Assembly: GCA_033064195.1 (NCBI GenBank)
Contig: JARBJD010000012.1
Coordinates: forward strand, 310,001 to 374,000
DNA length: 64,000 bases
Source: Blattamonas nauphoetae
Taxonomy: Eukaryota; Preaxostyla; Oxymonadida
Direction: 5' to 3'
In this document: positions 1-9,501 of the stretch, in pieces
How the letters are laid out: every line of letters begins with the position of its first letter
Position numbering within the stretch: the stretch's first letter is position 1
The notes under the pieces: generated by a model
The model's input: only the letters and a program-made list of their open reading frames with translations
What the model was told of the DNA's origin: nothing
The model's database searches: none
Made by a program: the position numbers and the translations under genes

Positions 1-153
1 AAGGGAGAAGAAACAGACATCTTTCTTGATGAATGTACCAACGTTTTTTCGGAGAATCAAATCTCCACAATCTTTACATTTGACAGATTTGGTGTTGAGG
101 TTGCTTTCACTGATAAGAGACGGATCTATGGACATACGACTGAATCAGAGTGA
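1..153 (+). CDS. 3' end of an unassigned gene (partial)
   Basis: An open frame runs from base 1 to a TGA at 151-153 and encodes about 50 residues, ending in ...RRIYGHTTESE. The composition is clearly protein-like (FTFDRFGVEVAFTDKRR), unlike the other two frames. The gene enters from the left edge, so domains and function cannot be judged. I do not recognise the family. The following 130 bp (154-286) hold no convincing coding sequence and are probably its 3' flank. Confidence 0.5.
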   Translation, partial: KGEETDIFLDECTNVFSENQISTIFTFDRFGVEVAFTDKRRIYGHTTESE

Positions 154-286
154 ATCCCATAAAGTGGGGACAGCTTTGCAACGCGATACTGGAGAATGTT
201 TGTCCCTCATTCCCTGTTTCAATTGCATTATTCTCCCATGAACTCTGGGGTATCATTCAGAAAATGCCGATAGTCGCTTCTCCCGC

Positions 287-1850
287 ATGTTTGTGCTTAA
301 TTTTTTCACTGCCCTCCTGAATTGCTTTAATCCAAAATTGTTCACTCTAATGAATATTCTCAGCAATTTTGATGCCTACTCAGTCGTAAGGCTTCACTTC
401 GATACTTTCTCTCTCCACTCAAACGAGATCCCAACACACCCGACACTTTGCACCTTCCTCACGTTCGATGAAACTCGAAAACAGCGCGCACAAACTGAAA
501 TTCTGAAAGAATTACAACGAGCTGAAGTTAAGATGGACCTTGAAGACAACAGAGCAATCATAAGAGAGAAAACGAGACAGCAAGGCAGATCCTACGTTCA
601 TTTGGAATCACTGCGTGAAAACTCAGCCAGCACGAAAATTCCACTCCACAACCAAGAAGAATATGAGAAGGAACGGAAATTTGTGGAAAAAGAGATTACG
701 CAATGTGAATCGAGTCAACACGAAAAAACTCACGATGAACGAAAATAAAGAAGACAACTTGGAGAACAGAGAGATGCGGAAAGGAAGGTCAGAAATGAAC
801 CAAACACATTTGAGCCAAGCATCACAACCACAACCACGTCGAGAGGAGAGAGGGAGGAAGACGCAGAAATGGAAAAGAGCCACAGCAGATTCAATACTCT
901 TTGAGAACACGAGTTGCGAAGAGCGATGGCGAATGTGTTGAGGGAGAGGAGGAACAGTGTTGTGGTGAGAAGGGAGTTGGGGAGAGTGGGGGAGTGGAAG
1001 CGACGAGAGAAGAAAAGAGAGGAAAAACGAAGAAGGAGAGCAATGTGGGAGAAGAGGAGGGAAGAAGAGAGGAGAGGGAGTGGGAAATGGAAGAAAGAAA
1101 AAGCAAAGAAGGAAATTGGCACCTCTCTCCATCCATCCACACCAAACACACATGAAAAGGAAGAGAAGCAAGAAATGCAACCAGAACATGGCCAGACGGG
1201 AAGGAAAGGGAGAAAGAAAATAGCAGCGAAGAGCGTGAAAGTCGCTCAGGATGCTCCAGAAATTGCTGGAGGATGTTCACAAAGCACACAAGAGTCATTT
1301 GAAGAGAGTGGCTGAGAACTCAATCCATCGTGCTGATCTTGATGATGATGTCATTGACACAACTTCTTCCAACCCACTTTCCGAAAGGGCGTCCGAGACT
1401 CACTCATGCGACCAGTGCTGAGGACAAGGAACATCGGTACCTCTCACATCCACCCACAAAGTTGTTTGCTGATGAACAAGCAAAAGGGTACAATGTTGAA
1501 CGAGATAAAAGTGTCAGAACAACAAATTCGCTATCCGTCTCTCTCCCCTCTCTTCATCACGAACCGCAGCTCCCACAAAGAGAAGGAAGTTGTGTTCTCC
1601 CTCGAGTTCGTTTTTTCTCCTCCCTCCTTCCCGACGACCAGCCACTCCTGCACATGTTTGGTCTTCCCCAGATCGATCTCAGCCAGAACTGGCTGACACT
1701 TTGCTGAATGGACTGTGTTCTGACTCTCTCCTCTGTTGACTCTTGCTGGAGCATTCACATCCTCCTCCATCGTCGCAAGAACATCGTAGCGATCGACCAC
1801 CCTTCAGTTCCTTCCGAAAGAGGTGGCGATGGATGAAGTGATGAAATGAA
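287..1850 (+). pseudogene. decayed, highly charged coiled-coil coding region
   Basis: One frame from 287 reads as Lys/Glu/Arg-rich trichohyalin-like protein (for example EILKELQRAEVKMDLEDNRA) but meets in-frame stops at 746-748 and 902-904 and continues coding-like to 1315. A second frame takes over near 1240 (MLQKLLEDVHKAHKSHLKRV), then a third near 1400 (EDKEHRYLSHPPTKLFADEQ). I found no set of GT...AG introns that rescues all the transitions, so a degrading host gene is the simplest reading. A strongly biased non-coding purine tract, an unusual intron set, or assembly indels are alternatives. The family is unknown. Bases 1851-2139 show nothing further. Confidence 0.35.
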
Positions 1851-2139
1851 CACAATGATCATTCAATCCTTTCTCGAACAGTGGCACTTGACCCACATCA
1901 CTGTCTTCTCTCGTTGAATGTGGGTTGTCAATCACTTTGACCAGTCAAGCAGGAGAATGAGGGGAAATTGGAGGAGTTCCAAATACTTCAACGATTTGAG
2001 AAACGACACTGTCCAATTGAAGTCAAATGACGTGATAATCAATAATATAGTCGCGAGGTATTCGGGTAGGAATGATAGAAAAGAAGATGAGACAATCATT
2101 TCGTCAAGAACTTGATCAAGCCATTTCTGTTTCCATAAG

Positions 2140-3538
2140 ATGGCGAAGTCACAACTGAGGAAACCAAAAGGTATGCAACGTTCCCTGTCATGTGCGTTTG
2201 TAGACACTGCGATTCGGCAGCAGAGGGCGCCAGGATGGTTTCCAATCATGACGCCGAAGAAAGTGATCATTTGGATGAGTATTCTGACGGCTTACGTTGT
2301 GCTTGTGATGTTTATGCAGATGATTAGCAATCTTTGTGTATTGTGGTTTCGTTATTTGTTCATAGTGTGTGCTTTGCGTGTGTCTGCAGCTATTCTACCA
2401 CGAAGAGCGATACACGTATTCATCGTCTTCGCCAGTTGTGAGTGTGAACTTTCAAGTGACTCGGACGCTGAAGGCCCCCGTGTTCATTCATTATCGAATC
2501 TCGGGATTCTATCAGAACCACGCGACATTTGTGAAGAGTCTGATTTCTCCACTTATTTCTTGTTCTCTCTCCTTGTCTCTTTCTGTTCGCCAGACGAAAA
2601 TGATTACACGTCGGAATACTGCTTCAATGACACATTCGCGCTTTTGGACTCTAACAAGAACGCTGTGCCTGTCGACACACAAAACATCATCACGACGTTC
2701 GATCATGTGTGCCTGCCCATGAATTCTTTCATTCATCTCAGAAACGACCGTCCTTCACCGGAATGTCGCGAGCACAGATGGTGTGGCACAAGATTGCGCC
2801 GTATCCGACATTCCACAAACTGTATGGGAAGATCACATCGTCGCTTGAGAAGGGGTATTATACGCTGGAGATCGGGAACAGTGTGCTTGTTGTTTGATGA
2901 TTGTGGGCAGATTATAAGGCACCAGGACACACGCTGAAGTCGGTGATTGTGGACACGTCGGGCTTCCTCGGGCAGAAGAGCTGGCCGCGCTGTGTGCTTT
3001 GTTGTCTTCGTCACTTTGTCTCTTCCACGTTCGTCTCTTGCGTTGGGTGTGTTGTGGACAGTCTTCTTGTATTTCGCGGTGGCACTGGGACTTGGCATTC
3101 TGACGCTTGTTGCTGTGCTGATCCAGTGTTTGTGTCCTCGCCGTGCGAGGGAATACCACAACTACGTTTGCAGTGTTTGTTTTGATGTTTGCAGTTTGGG
3201 TCTGACGTGGCAGACAGCGCGATGGTGCATCCAACGAAGAGCGGGTCAACGTTGCGGCTTTCTCCGGAAATGCTGAAAACGAGCACTTTTGTGTCGATCG
3301 AACCGACGACAGCACCGCACCAGAGGGGGATCGAGCATACGACGATTAATGGGTGAGGGGATGTGTGTGTGTTGTTGTGGGTGGTTTATGTCTTGATTTG
3401 AACTCGCTTCTTTTTTACTATTCTTGATTTGGTGGATATTGTTTCAGATCGTGTGAAGAGACGCACTGCTTCTCGACGATTTCATTTTCACGCAGTGCCA
3501 AGCCAAAAACGGATGTTCTTGAGAATTTTGTAACTTAA
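2140..3538 (+). CDS. CDC50/LEM3 family P4-ATPase (flippase) beta subunit
   Basis: CDC50 proteins pair with P4-ATPases, chaperone them out of the ER and are needed for phospholipid flipping. Exons: 2140-2170, 2204-2337, 2390-2537, 2594-2706, 2742-2880, 2911-2991, 3062-3165, 3195-3352, 3448-3538. The product begins MAKSQLRKPKDTAIRQQRAPGWFPIM, where DTAxxQQRxPxWxP is the family's N-terminal signature. A first membrane helix follows, then the lumenal part with GFYQNH, FNDTF and PTFHKLYGKI, and a second helix (FFLYFAVALGLGILTLVAVLI) near the C-terminus. The cytosolic tail is about 80 residues, longer than in animal TMEM30. Several introns are only 29-35 nt. It stands divergently or alone, upstream of the AAA gene. 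The family call is firm; single exon edges are less so. Confidence 0.88.
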
Positions 3539-3633
3539 TTGAAGAAATATACGTTTGAAACGTCGTTGAGGAAGATCGAGTCACAACAAAAGCAATTGGC
3601 CATCATTCTCTCAATTGAGGACTAACCGTACTG

Positions 3634-5545
3634 ATGACAAACAAAATTTTGTCTTCTGTGGTATCTAGTGGTACTGAGTTCGTTCTTCTGCATGGTGATC
3701 GTGGCACAGGCCGGACAACTGTCATCAAAGATTTTGCCTCTGAAAATTACGGAAAAAACAATATATTCTATCTTGATTGCGAAATTTTCACAAAAACGTG
3801 TTTGTTTGTCTCTTTTTGTTAGTTTGATGCATTTCTTCCAATCAGACATCGGTGATTATGAGAACTCTCTAAAGTCCATCTTTCGGCAAGCAAATTCTCA
3901 AAATGAAAAATCAATCATCATCCTTGACAATTTGGAGTTCTTTTCACCCTCCTCTTTGGTTTCTCAGTCTGATGAAGCTTCGCATGACACGGAAATGGAT
4001 ACAGATTTTGAAGAACGTGAACGACGTGCGATTGATCTCCTTCCAGAGCGAACCATCACCTCTCTGCTATGCAGCCTCCTTGATACACAGTTTAATATCA
4101 ACCTTTCCTGCTTGGCTTCATCATATCAACAAAATGAATCTAAACACTCGTCTCCACTTAACCGTGTTCTTCTTGTCGGAATCACAGTTTCTCCTAATCT
4201 CCTCACTCCTCACCTTCTCACCCCCACTCGATTTTCCCACACTATCCTTCATAATTCACAAACATCGTCTGTTCGTCTTTCACTCCTCGAGTCAATCTGC
4301 TCATCCTTCCCCCTCAAGAGTGAGGAACGTCCCCATATTCTATCGCGCATTGCGTATAGAACTCATGGCTTTACAGCCTCTGACCTCGACAAGTTAGCTC
4401 AGAATGCCCTTCTTCATTGGATGGAACGAACCAGTCAGAATCACACCCAACCGTCGAAATCACTCGACACAGTGCAATATATGTCTCTTGAAGACTTTTT
4501 GATCATTCTCCCAACCATACACTCAACCTCTTCTCCGAATTATTCTGCTGTTTCCACTGCCTCCCAGCCCACCCCTTTGTCCTCCTTTTTTGGCATCGAT
4601 TCAGCTCTCTCCCTCATCAAAACATATCTCTTTTTCCCTCTCCAACATCTCCCCTTAATTCGACGCACCAAAATCTCAATTCCGTCCGGCATACTCATCA
4701 CAGGCGACACAGGTACAGGAAAGACCGCCCTCGCTCTTTCTTGCTGCCTCTCCCTCGTCAACGGTGACGGACTCGACACACAAACAACCATCCACCACCC
4801 CACACCCAACCTCCTCGTCCTGAACGCTGGGATCCTCTCCAAGACGGTCGGCGATACCGAAAAGGAAATCCATCGATTATTCGCCGAGGCCCGCTCCAAA
4901 TCGCCGTGCCTGATTTTGGCAGATAACATCGACACCCTCCTCCCGCCCACAGAGCAGGACAGAACTACAACAAAGGCGTTTGGTCGAATTGTGTCGGCGT
5001 TCTGTGAGGAACTGGACGAGTGCAGGGAGGACTTCCAAAGATGGATGGAGAGCGAGGAAGACGAGAGCGGTGCGGCTGTTGTGGTTGTTGTTTCGACTGC
5101 CAGACGAGCTTGCGACATCGACAGTCGAGTTCGGTCGAGTGGTCGAATCGACACGATTGTCAAACTGAACAAACCAGACGAAACAGCACTCGCTGAAATC
5201 CTGTTTGACACCGCTCGCAATTCTCCACTGGAGAAGTTGAATGAAGTGGATGACACGACACACTCACACCGACCCTCCGACGAAGAATGGAAGAAGTTCT
5301 TCGCTCGTCTTGTGAAGGGCGAGCTCACCGAGTCTGATTTCTCTTCAACTTCTGACCCCACCTCGGACACACGTCGTCTCAATCTGTCGCTCTCTGGATG
5401 GACTGCGGCTGAGGTGAAGGGAGTTGTGCAGGAGGCAGGGATGCATGCACTCAGGCGCTCGCTGGACTCTGACTGTCTGAGAAGAAGTGACTTTCTGGCT
5501 GCTGTTGCGCAGATGAAGATGTCGAGAGAGCAAAAGAAAGGGTGA
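3634..5545 (+). CDS. double-AAA ATPase of the CDC48/AFG2-PEX1 group
   Basis: Exons 3634-3799 and 3846-5545 encode about 620 residues. There are two AAA modules and no N-domain: the first P-loop lies about 20 residues from the start. D1 has a degenerate Walker A (GDRGTGRT) and Walker B ending LDN, so it may not hydrolyse ATP. D2 has a good P-loop (GDTGTGKT), a Walker B ending ADN in place of DE, and a GRID arginine-finger region. GWTAAEVKGVVQEAG matches the C-terminal lid helix. Layout and degeneracy recall SPATA5L1/AFG2B (ribosome maturation) or PEX1 (peroxisome import). I cannot decide between them from sequence alone. The donor at 3800 was chosen to keep frame. Confidence 0.7.
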
Positions 5546-5581
5546 AAGAAGGGGGGATGAGAATGACGTTGTGACAGGTCT

Positions 5582-5639
5582 AACCCACTCATTGAACCTC
5601 GGCTGAAAAGAGCCGAATTGTCCGACACACAATAGTTTA
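5582..5639 (+). repeat. duplicated tail of the V-ATPase subunit e gene
   Basis: This 58-bp stretch matches 6042-6099 at about 50 of 58 positions. That is the last exon end, stop and first 3' flank of the V-ATPase e gene. It would read NPLIEPRLKRAE, then a codon changed from TAG to TTG and a short extension. It lies just 3' of the AAA gene stop, without the rest of the gene, so it is probably a relic of a local duplication. Confidence 0.75.
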
Positions 5640-5770
5640 TGTGTGGAATCTGTTTTTGAGAGGGAGTCACTTTGAGTTTATTTGTTTCAACCTTGTTGTT
5701 TTGATGCTTTCTGAGATTTAGAGACCATTTCACAGATCATTCGCTTCCAGCCGTCATATTGAATCAAAAC

Positions 5771-6080
5771 ATGTGGGATGATCCAAGCAACATGGGAGAC
5801 GGATTGACACTCGGAATTGGAACACTAGTATTCGTTGCACTTGCTCTCATTGCAATCCCTGGAGTCAAGTTCACCAAACAGAAACAGTCTGCAACATTTT
5901 TTCATTTCTTGTCACGAACACCTCCTCCATTTCCATCACTTGTCACTTATCGCCTTTATTTTTAGAATTTATCTTGTCTACTCGCTCGGATCGATCTTTT
6001 GCATGTGGCTCATGTGGTTCATCGTCTTCATAGCACAAATGAACCCGCTCATTGAACCACAGCTGAAAAAAGCCGAATAG
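5771..6080 (+). CDS. VMA9: V-type ATPase V0 subunit e
   Basis: Exons 5771-5886 and 5966-6080 encode 76 residues, close to the family's 70-80. There are two membrane helices (LGIGTLVFVALALIAIPGV and GSIFCMWLMWFIVFIAQ). The ending AQMNPLIEPQLKK is the hallmark of ATP6V0E/Vma9, a small subunit of the proton-translocating V0 sector in acidified organelles. The start is the first ATG (MWDDPSN). The gene stops 8 bp from the end of an opposite-strand reading frame and has a 58-bp copied tail upstream at 5582. Confidence 0.85.
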
Positions 6081-6088
6081 TCCGGCAC

Positions 6089-6437
6089 TCAATTGTTTAT
6101 TTCGATCATCATTGGCTTCACCACTTCATCGGCGTGAGTATGTACATGATTCGTTATTGAATTCCAAAACAACTCGATATTCTTCGCCCATGCATCAAAA
6201 GCACCGGCTCTTCGTAATTTCTCGAAATACGTTTCACAAATAGTGGTTTGGCTGTACAGAGTGTATGCGGTGCTCAGATTCTGAATATCTGTCGATACGA
6301 TGGTTGTCGATTTGATGGCCCATTGCTTCAAGTCAGATGTCACTCTCTCAATTACTAAAAGAACGCCAGGCTGCACAAGCCAAACAAAAGGAGCAAATCG
6401 GTATTTTGTTGACTTTGACAAGACCTGTCATAATCAT
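6089..6437 (-). CDS. possible antisense gene, small helical protein
   Basis: The proposed exons are 6425-6437 and 6089-6354 on the minus strand (92 residues, MIMTVIERVTSDLKQWAIK...). The intron between them spans exon 1 of BLOC1S1 on the other strand. The C-terminal half (FDAWAKNIELFWNSI) has a spacing like the BLOC1S1 family (ENWARSIELDMRTI), so it might be a paralogue, but similarity is weak. The frame closes 8 bp from the V-ATPase e stop, as expected for a tail-to-tail neighbour. It could also be a chance open frame. Confidence 0.35.
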
Positions 6438-6838
6438 TCTCTGTAGAACTCGCAAAGAAGACTGCCCAAAAGTGCGCCGTTGTTCTTGGAGATGAGGTGT
6501 CAGAAGCTATCAACAATATGCTAGGGGAAATTTTTAAGAATCAGGTATGTGTTAATATCTTTTCTCGATAAGTTTCTACCTCCTAATCCCCTAGAAACTC
6601 CTCGACACAGAAACAAGAAAGCTTCAAGCTAATTCAGAAAAATTTGTGTCTCAAAGTCAACAATGGCTGACGTTATCGACAAATTTAATCAACGCTTTCA
6701 AGGTATCCATCATGTATGATGTCATTAACCATTTTACAGGAACTCGGAGACATCAATCACTTCCTGAAGGGAATTGCCGGAGAAATGAAAGTTATTGCCG
6801 ATGCGTGTACTGTGTGTGCAGAATCGGGGAAGATTTGA
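6337..6838 (+). CDS. BLOC1S1: BLOC-1/BORC subunit 1
   Basis: Exons 6337-6400, 6447-6544, 6595-6702, 6740-6838 (122 residues). The start MSLSQLLKERQAAQAKQKEQ matches the family's MLSRLLKEHQAKQ. KLLDTETRKLQANSEKFVSQ, QQWLTLSTNLINAFKELGDI and the following helix match the conserved coiled core of GCN5L1/BLOC1S1. The protein is a helical subunit of the BLOC-1 and BORC complexes that control endosome and lysosome traffic and positioning. Introns are 46, 50 and 37 nt. The last coding bases after ADAC are less well fixed. A minus-strand frame starts inside intron 1. Confidence 0.85.
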
Positions 6839-7117
6839 ACCTCTTTTTTCAGCTGTTCATTTCATCATCTCATAATTTTCATCATCATTCCTGTTCGTGT
6901 TTTGGACAATTAACCGAGAAAGCTACTCCTTCATCTCTATCAAAGCTGTGCATGACCCTGCTAAAGACAATAAAGTGATCGCCAGAGAGATTTGATATAG
7001 TTGCTATCTCTTTCGAGTCGTGAACAGAACAAGAGGTGTGAAAAAATCCTTTCACGTGAGATGAAACGAAAAAATGAGAGAAAAAAGAATGGGCAATTTG
7101 AGTGAGATGGGTTGTCT

Positions 7118-7745
7118 TCAGAGAGCAAAGCCAAACACTGTGACGTGGACGTGCATGGTGTCGTTACTGAAAGATTCTGTTAAATAGCCTGATTGAAAGG
7201 GAAATGTTGTAAAAATAACAATACTATCTGAAGATTTGTCCCATAAACATGCGCATGATGAATGTGCAGCCGCTCCAATGTTCTGTGAGATGCTACATGT
7301 GACTGTTGAAAGAGAGATTGATCGGTAAGGAGAGAAATGAATCAAGTGAAAAAAACAAAACAGAAACAAAACAACGATAGTGACAAGTGATTGGGTGAAT
7401 AATGGCAGACCTGCGTATTTGTATTGATGTTTTAGAGTTGACAATTTCTTGAGAATTCCTTCGACAACAGAGGCTGTCCAAAAGTCCAGACTGGAACACA
7501 CATATAACACAAGGAGAATCGATGGAATGAGAGAGAAGAACATACCGGTTCGTTTGAAATTCCGTGTTTGAATTGAATGTTTGGTTGAGAATCTCCTTCG
7601 TGATATCTGAACAAAAGAAACATGAAATAACGATTGAAAAAGTAAGTAATGAACCTCTTGCTTCTTCTACTGGGAATGGATGACCGAGATCTACTTCCAT
7701 TGTTGAACCGTTTGGAGAAAAGTTTTGATTGCGGGTTGATTCCAT
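7118..7745 (-). CDS. DYNLT: Tctex-type dynein light chain
   Basis: Minus-strand exons 7655-7745, 7546-7606, 7411-7490, 7118-7302 (138 residues). After a variable N-terminus the protein reads ITKEILNQTFNSNTEFQT, then FWTASVVEGILKKLSTLKHQ, YKYAVTCSISQNIGAAAHSS, CLWD and finally VTVFGFAL. These are the order and ending typical of Tctex-1/DYNLT, a homodimeric light chain on the dynein intermediate chain of cytoplasmic or axonemal dynein. Introns are 48, 55 and 108 nt. A loop insert of about 10 residues after CLWDKSS is longer than usual. The exact DYNLT subtype is not decided. Confidence 0.88.
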
Positions 7746-7865
7746 CACTCATCTTGGTCGCGTCCAGATCACATAAAATGAGGTGGTTATTCATCATTCC
7801 ACAAACAACACCAAAATAATGTGTGTTATATGCACAAATCCGTTCAAATTGATAAATGAAGAAAC

Positions 7866-8796
7866 TTATTCTGAAGTGGAGTTGAGCGAGGATTGCGATG
7901 GATTCAAGAACTTCTTCCTCTGTCGGAACATATGTGCATACAAGGTCGGCCAGGCTGATCGAATATTAGCAGAAAGAACAGCAAACCAAAGAAGCTCCCA
8001 ATAACGTATGTAAAAACCAAGAAGTGTGCTGAAATTGATGCATTCAGAGAATTGGGTAGAGAAATTCCGAAATCCTTCACGTTTTTAAAGTAGAATATGG
8101 CATCAAAACAGGTGATCGTTTCACCAGAATACCCAAGTGGATAGAGTGGGATAAACGCTGTGTATCTGGATTGAATATGGTCCAAGAAGGAAATAAAGCC
8201 AACCGAATTATTCCAATGATACGAGGAGGTGTTTTCATGAGAACTTTCGTGAAATTGTGGAGATATCGAATTACTTCGGCAAATCCCCAGCTAAATGCCA
8301 TCATAACAGTCCACCAGCCAATAACATCCTTGATTACGAGATAAGGAATGAATTGGAGAGTGCTCACAAACTTTTCCAATCCAGAAGAAGAATGAATTCA
8401 CAAGAAGCCTTGACATCACTTGTATCGCATTTGCTAGCCATCCTGAACGAACAATTCCAATTAGTGCATGAACTGTCTATCTCATCAAATCATATGATTT
8501 GAGTTATGAGTGAAGAGGAGTGGAGGAATCGTTCAGAACAAAAACGGTAAATACCTCGAGGATCATTACACAATGACCGATCCCAAAGAAGACAAAGGGA
8601 ATTTTCCAGTTTGCTGGAGAAATTTCCCACTTTAGAAAAGAGAAGAATGTTGAAATGAGGCCACAAGTCCTTCAGAAGATTAGTACCAAAAAATCACTGA
8701 AAAAATCCAAACGACTGCAAACCAGACAAGCAACTGGATACCATTATAAAGAAGGAGGTAATTCTTTACAAGTGGACTCTGCTTTAGAGGGGGCAT
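7866..8796 (-). CDS. HACD: very-long-chain 3-hydroxyacyl-CoA dehydratase (PHS1/HACD/PTPLA)
   Basis: Minus-strand exons 8698-8796, 8555-8629, 8372-8476, 8328-8204, 8165-7987, 7954-7866 (223 residues, the usual length). The enzyme does the third step of ER fatty-acid elongation, dehydrating 3-hydroxyacyl-CoA. Landmarks in order: YLLLYNGIQLLVW (first helix), VHALIGIVRSGW, QVMSRLLV, AFSWGFAEVIRYLHNF, then RYTAFIPLYPLGYSGE with the catalytic Tyr and Glu, SLPNSLN, and WPTLYAHMFRQRKKFL. Six or so membrane segments are expected. Introns are 32-78 nt. The first intron could instead be a 17-nt one; I preferred 68 nt because it gives family-like spacing. Confidence 0.88.
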
Positions 8797-9110
8797 CTCC
8801 CTTGAAAAGAAATAAAAGGAATGGTTTCATCCCAGTCACCAAAATGAAATGGGCATTGAAAGACAAATGATTTCGAACAGAAACGGTGCGATATAGTTTA
8901 TATTTGATTTTCTCCTCTCCTTCTCCGTGTTCTCTCGACTTTGTGAATGTCGTGACAGATTCTCTCAACCACCCGCGCCTCTCGACACTCAGACTCGGGT
9001 ATCTGTCGAAACAAGTGAACAACACGATACGACGAATCTGTCTCACTGGGTCTTTGACGCGAGAGTTGAATCTCGCCTGTTTGACTTTCGAATCATCTTT
9101 ATCTTTTCAG

Positions 9111-9320
9111 AGAAATCGTTTTATATGTTGAAATCTGAATTAATTCAAGCTTGTCTCAAGTCGATGCTGTGCGTCCTGTTCTTTCTCTCATTTCTTCAGC
9201 TCACCAGTTCCAGCAGAAGAGTCGGTCAACTTGGAGTTTGTGAAGAGAGTCGTCAGTTTGGGGAGTATTGAGAATGCGATGGAGATGATGTGTTTTGGGA
9301 TTTTGGACGTTGTGATTTGA
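9111..9320 (+). CDS. 3' exons of an unassigned gene
   Basis: Two exons, 9111-9159 and 9200-9320, join in frame (GEKSFYMLKSELIQACLNSP...SIENAMEMMCFGILDVVI, TGA). The acceptors TTTTCAG and TTCTTCAG are good. Upstream bases 8797-9110 are open in places on the plus strand, but no start or donor fits uniquely. The 5' part is unresolved and I do not recognise the family. Confidence 0.35.
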
Positions 9321-9501
9321 GCAGTATTGGAATTATCGTTTTTGAAGGGCGATGAAAACGGGATTTGTGTGATTGGGATTCTCCTTCGTTCGATTCGTGA
9401 TTGTGGGAAGAAACAAGAAATGGTTGGCAACGATTACTCTCCCGAACTGGGCTGGTCGAATAACATGAATTCTCATCATTAAACAGGCTGTCAAATCGAT
9501 C

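Noticed and set aside
287-910. Reassigned TAA/TGA codons, as known in some protists
   Set aside because: TAA, TAG and TGA all end well-supported genes in this window, so the broken frame is not explained by a changed code.
623-1298. Long minus-strand frames rich in Phe/Leu/Ser
   Set aside because: They are the reverse complement of the purine-rich tract and only look hydrophobic for that reason.
4540-5733. 397-codon open frame on the minus strand opposite the AAA gene
   Set aside because: It is antisense to a clear AAA D2 domain, Ser/Arg-rich, and has no recognisable motif; its openness follows from the codon bias of the real gene.
8682-8698. 17-nt intron in the HACD gene (GTACTAATCTTCTGAAG)
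   Set aside because: Phase would fit, but a conventional 68-nt intron also fits and gives spacing closer to the family.
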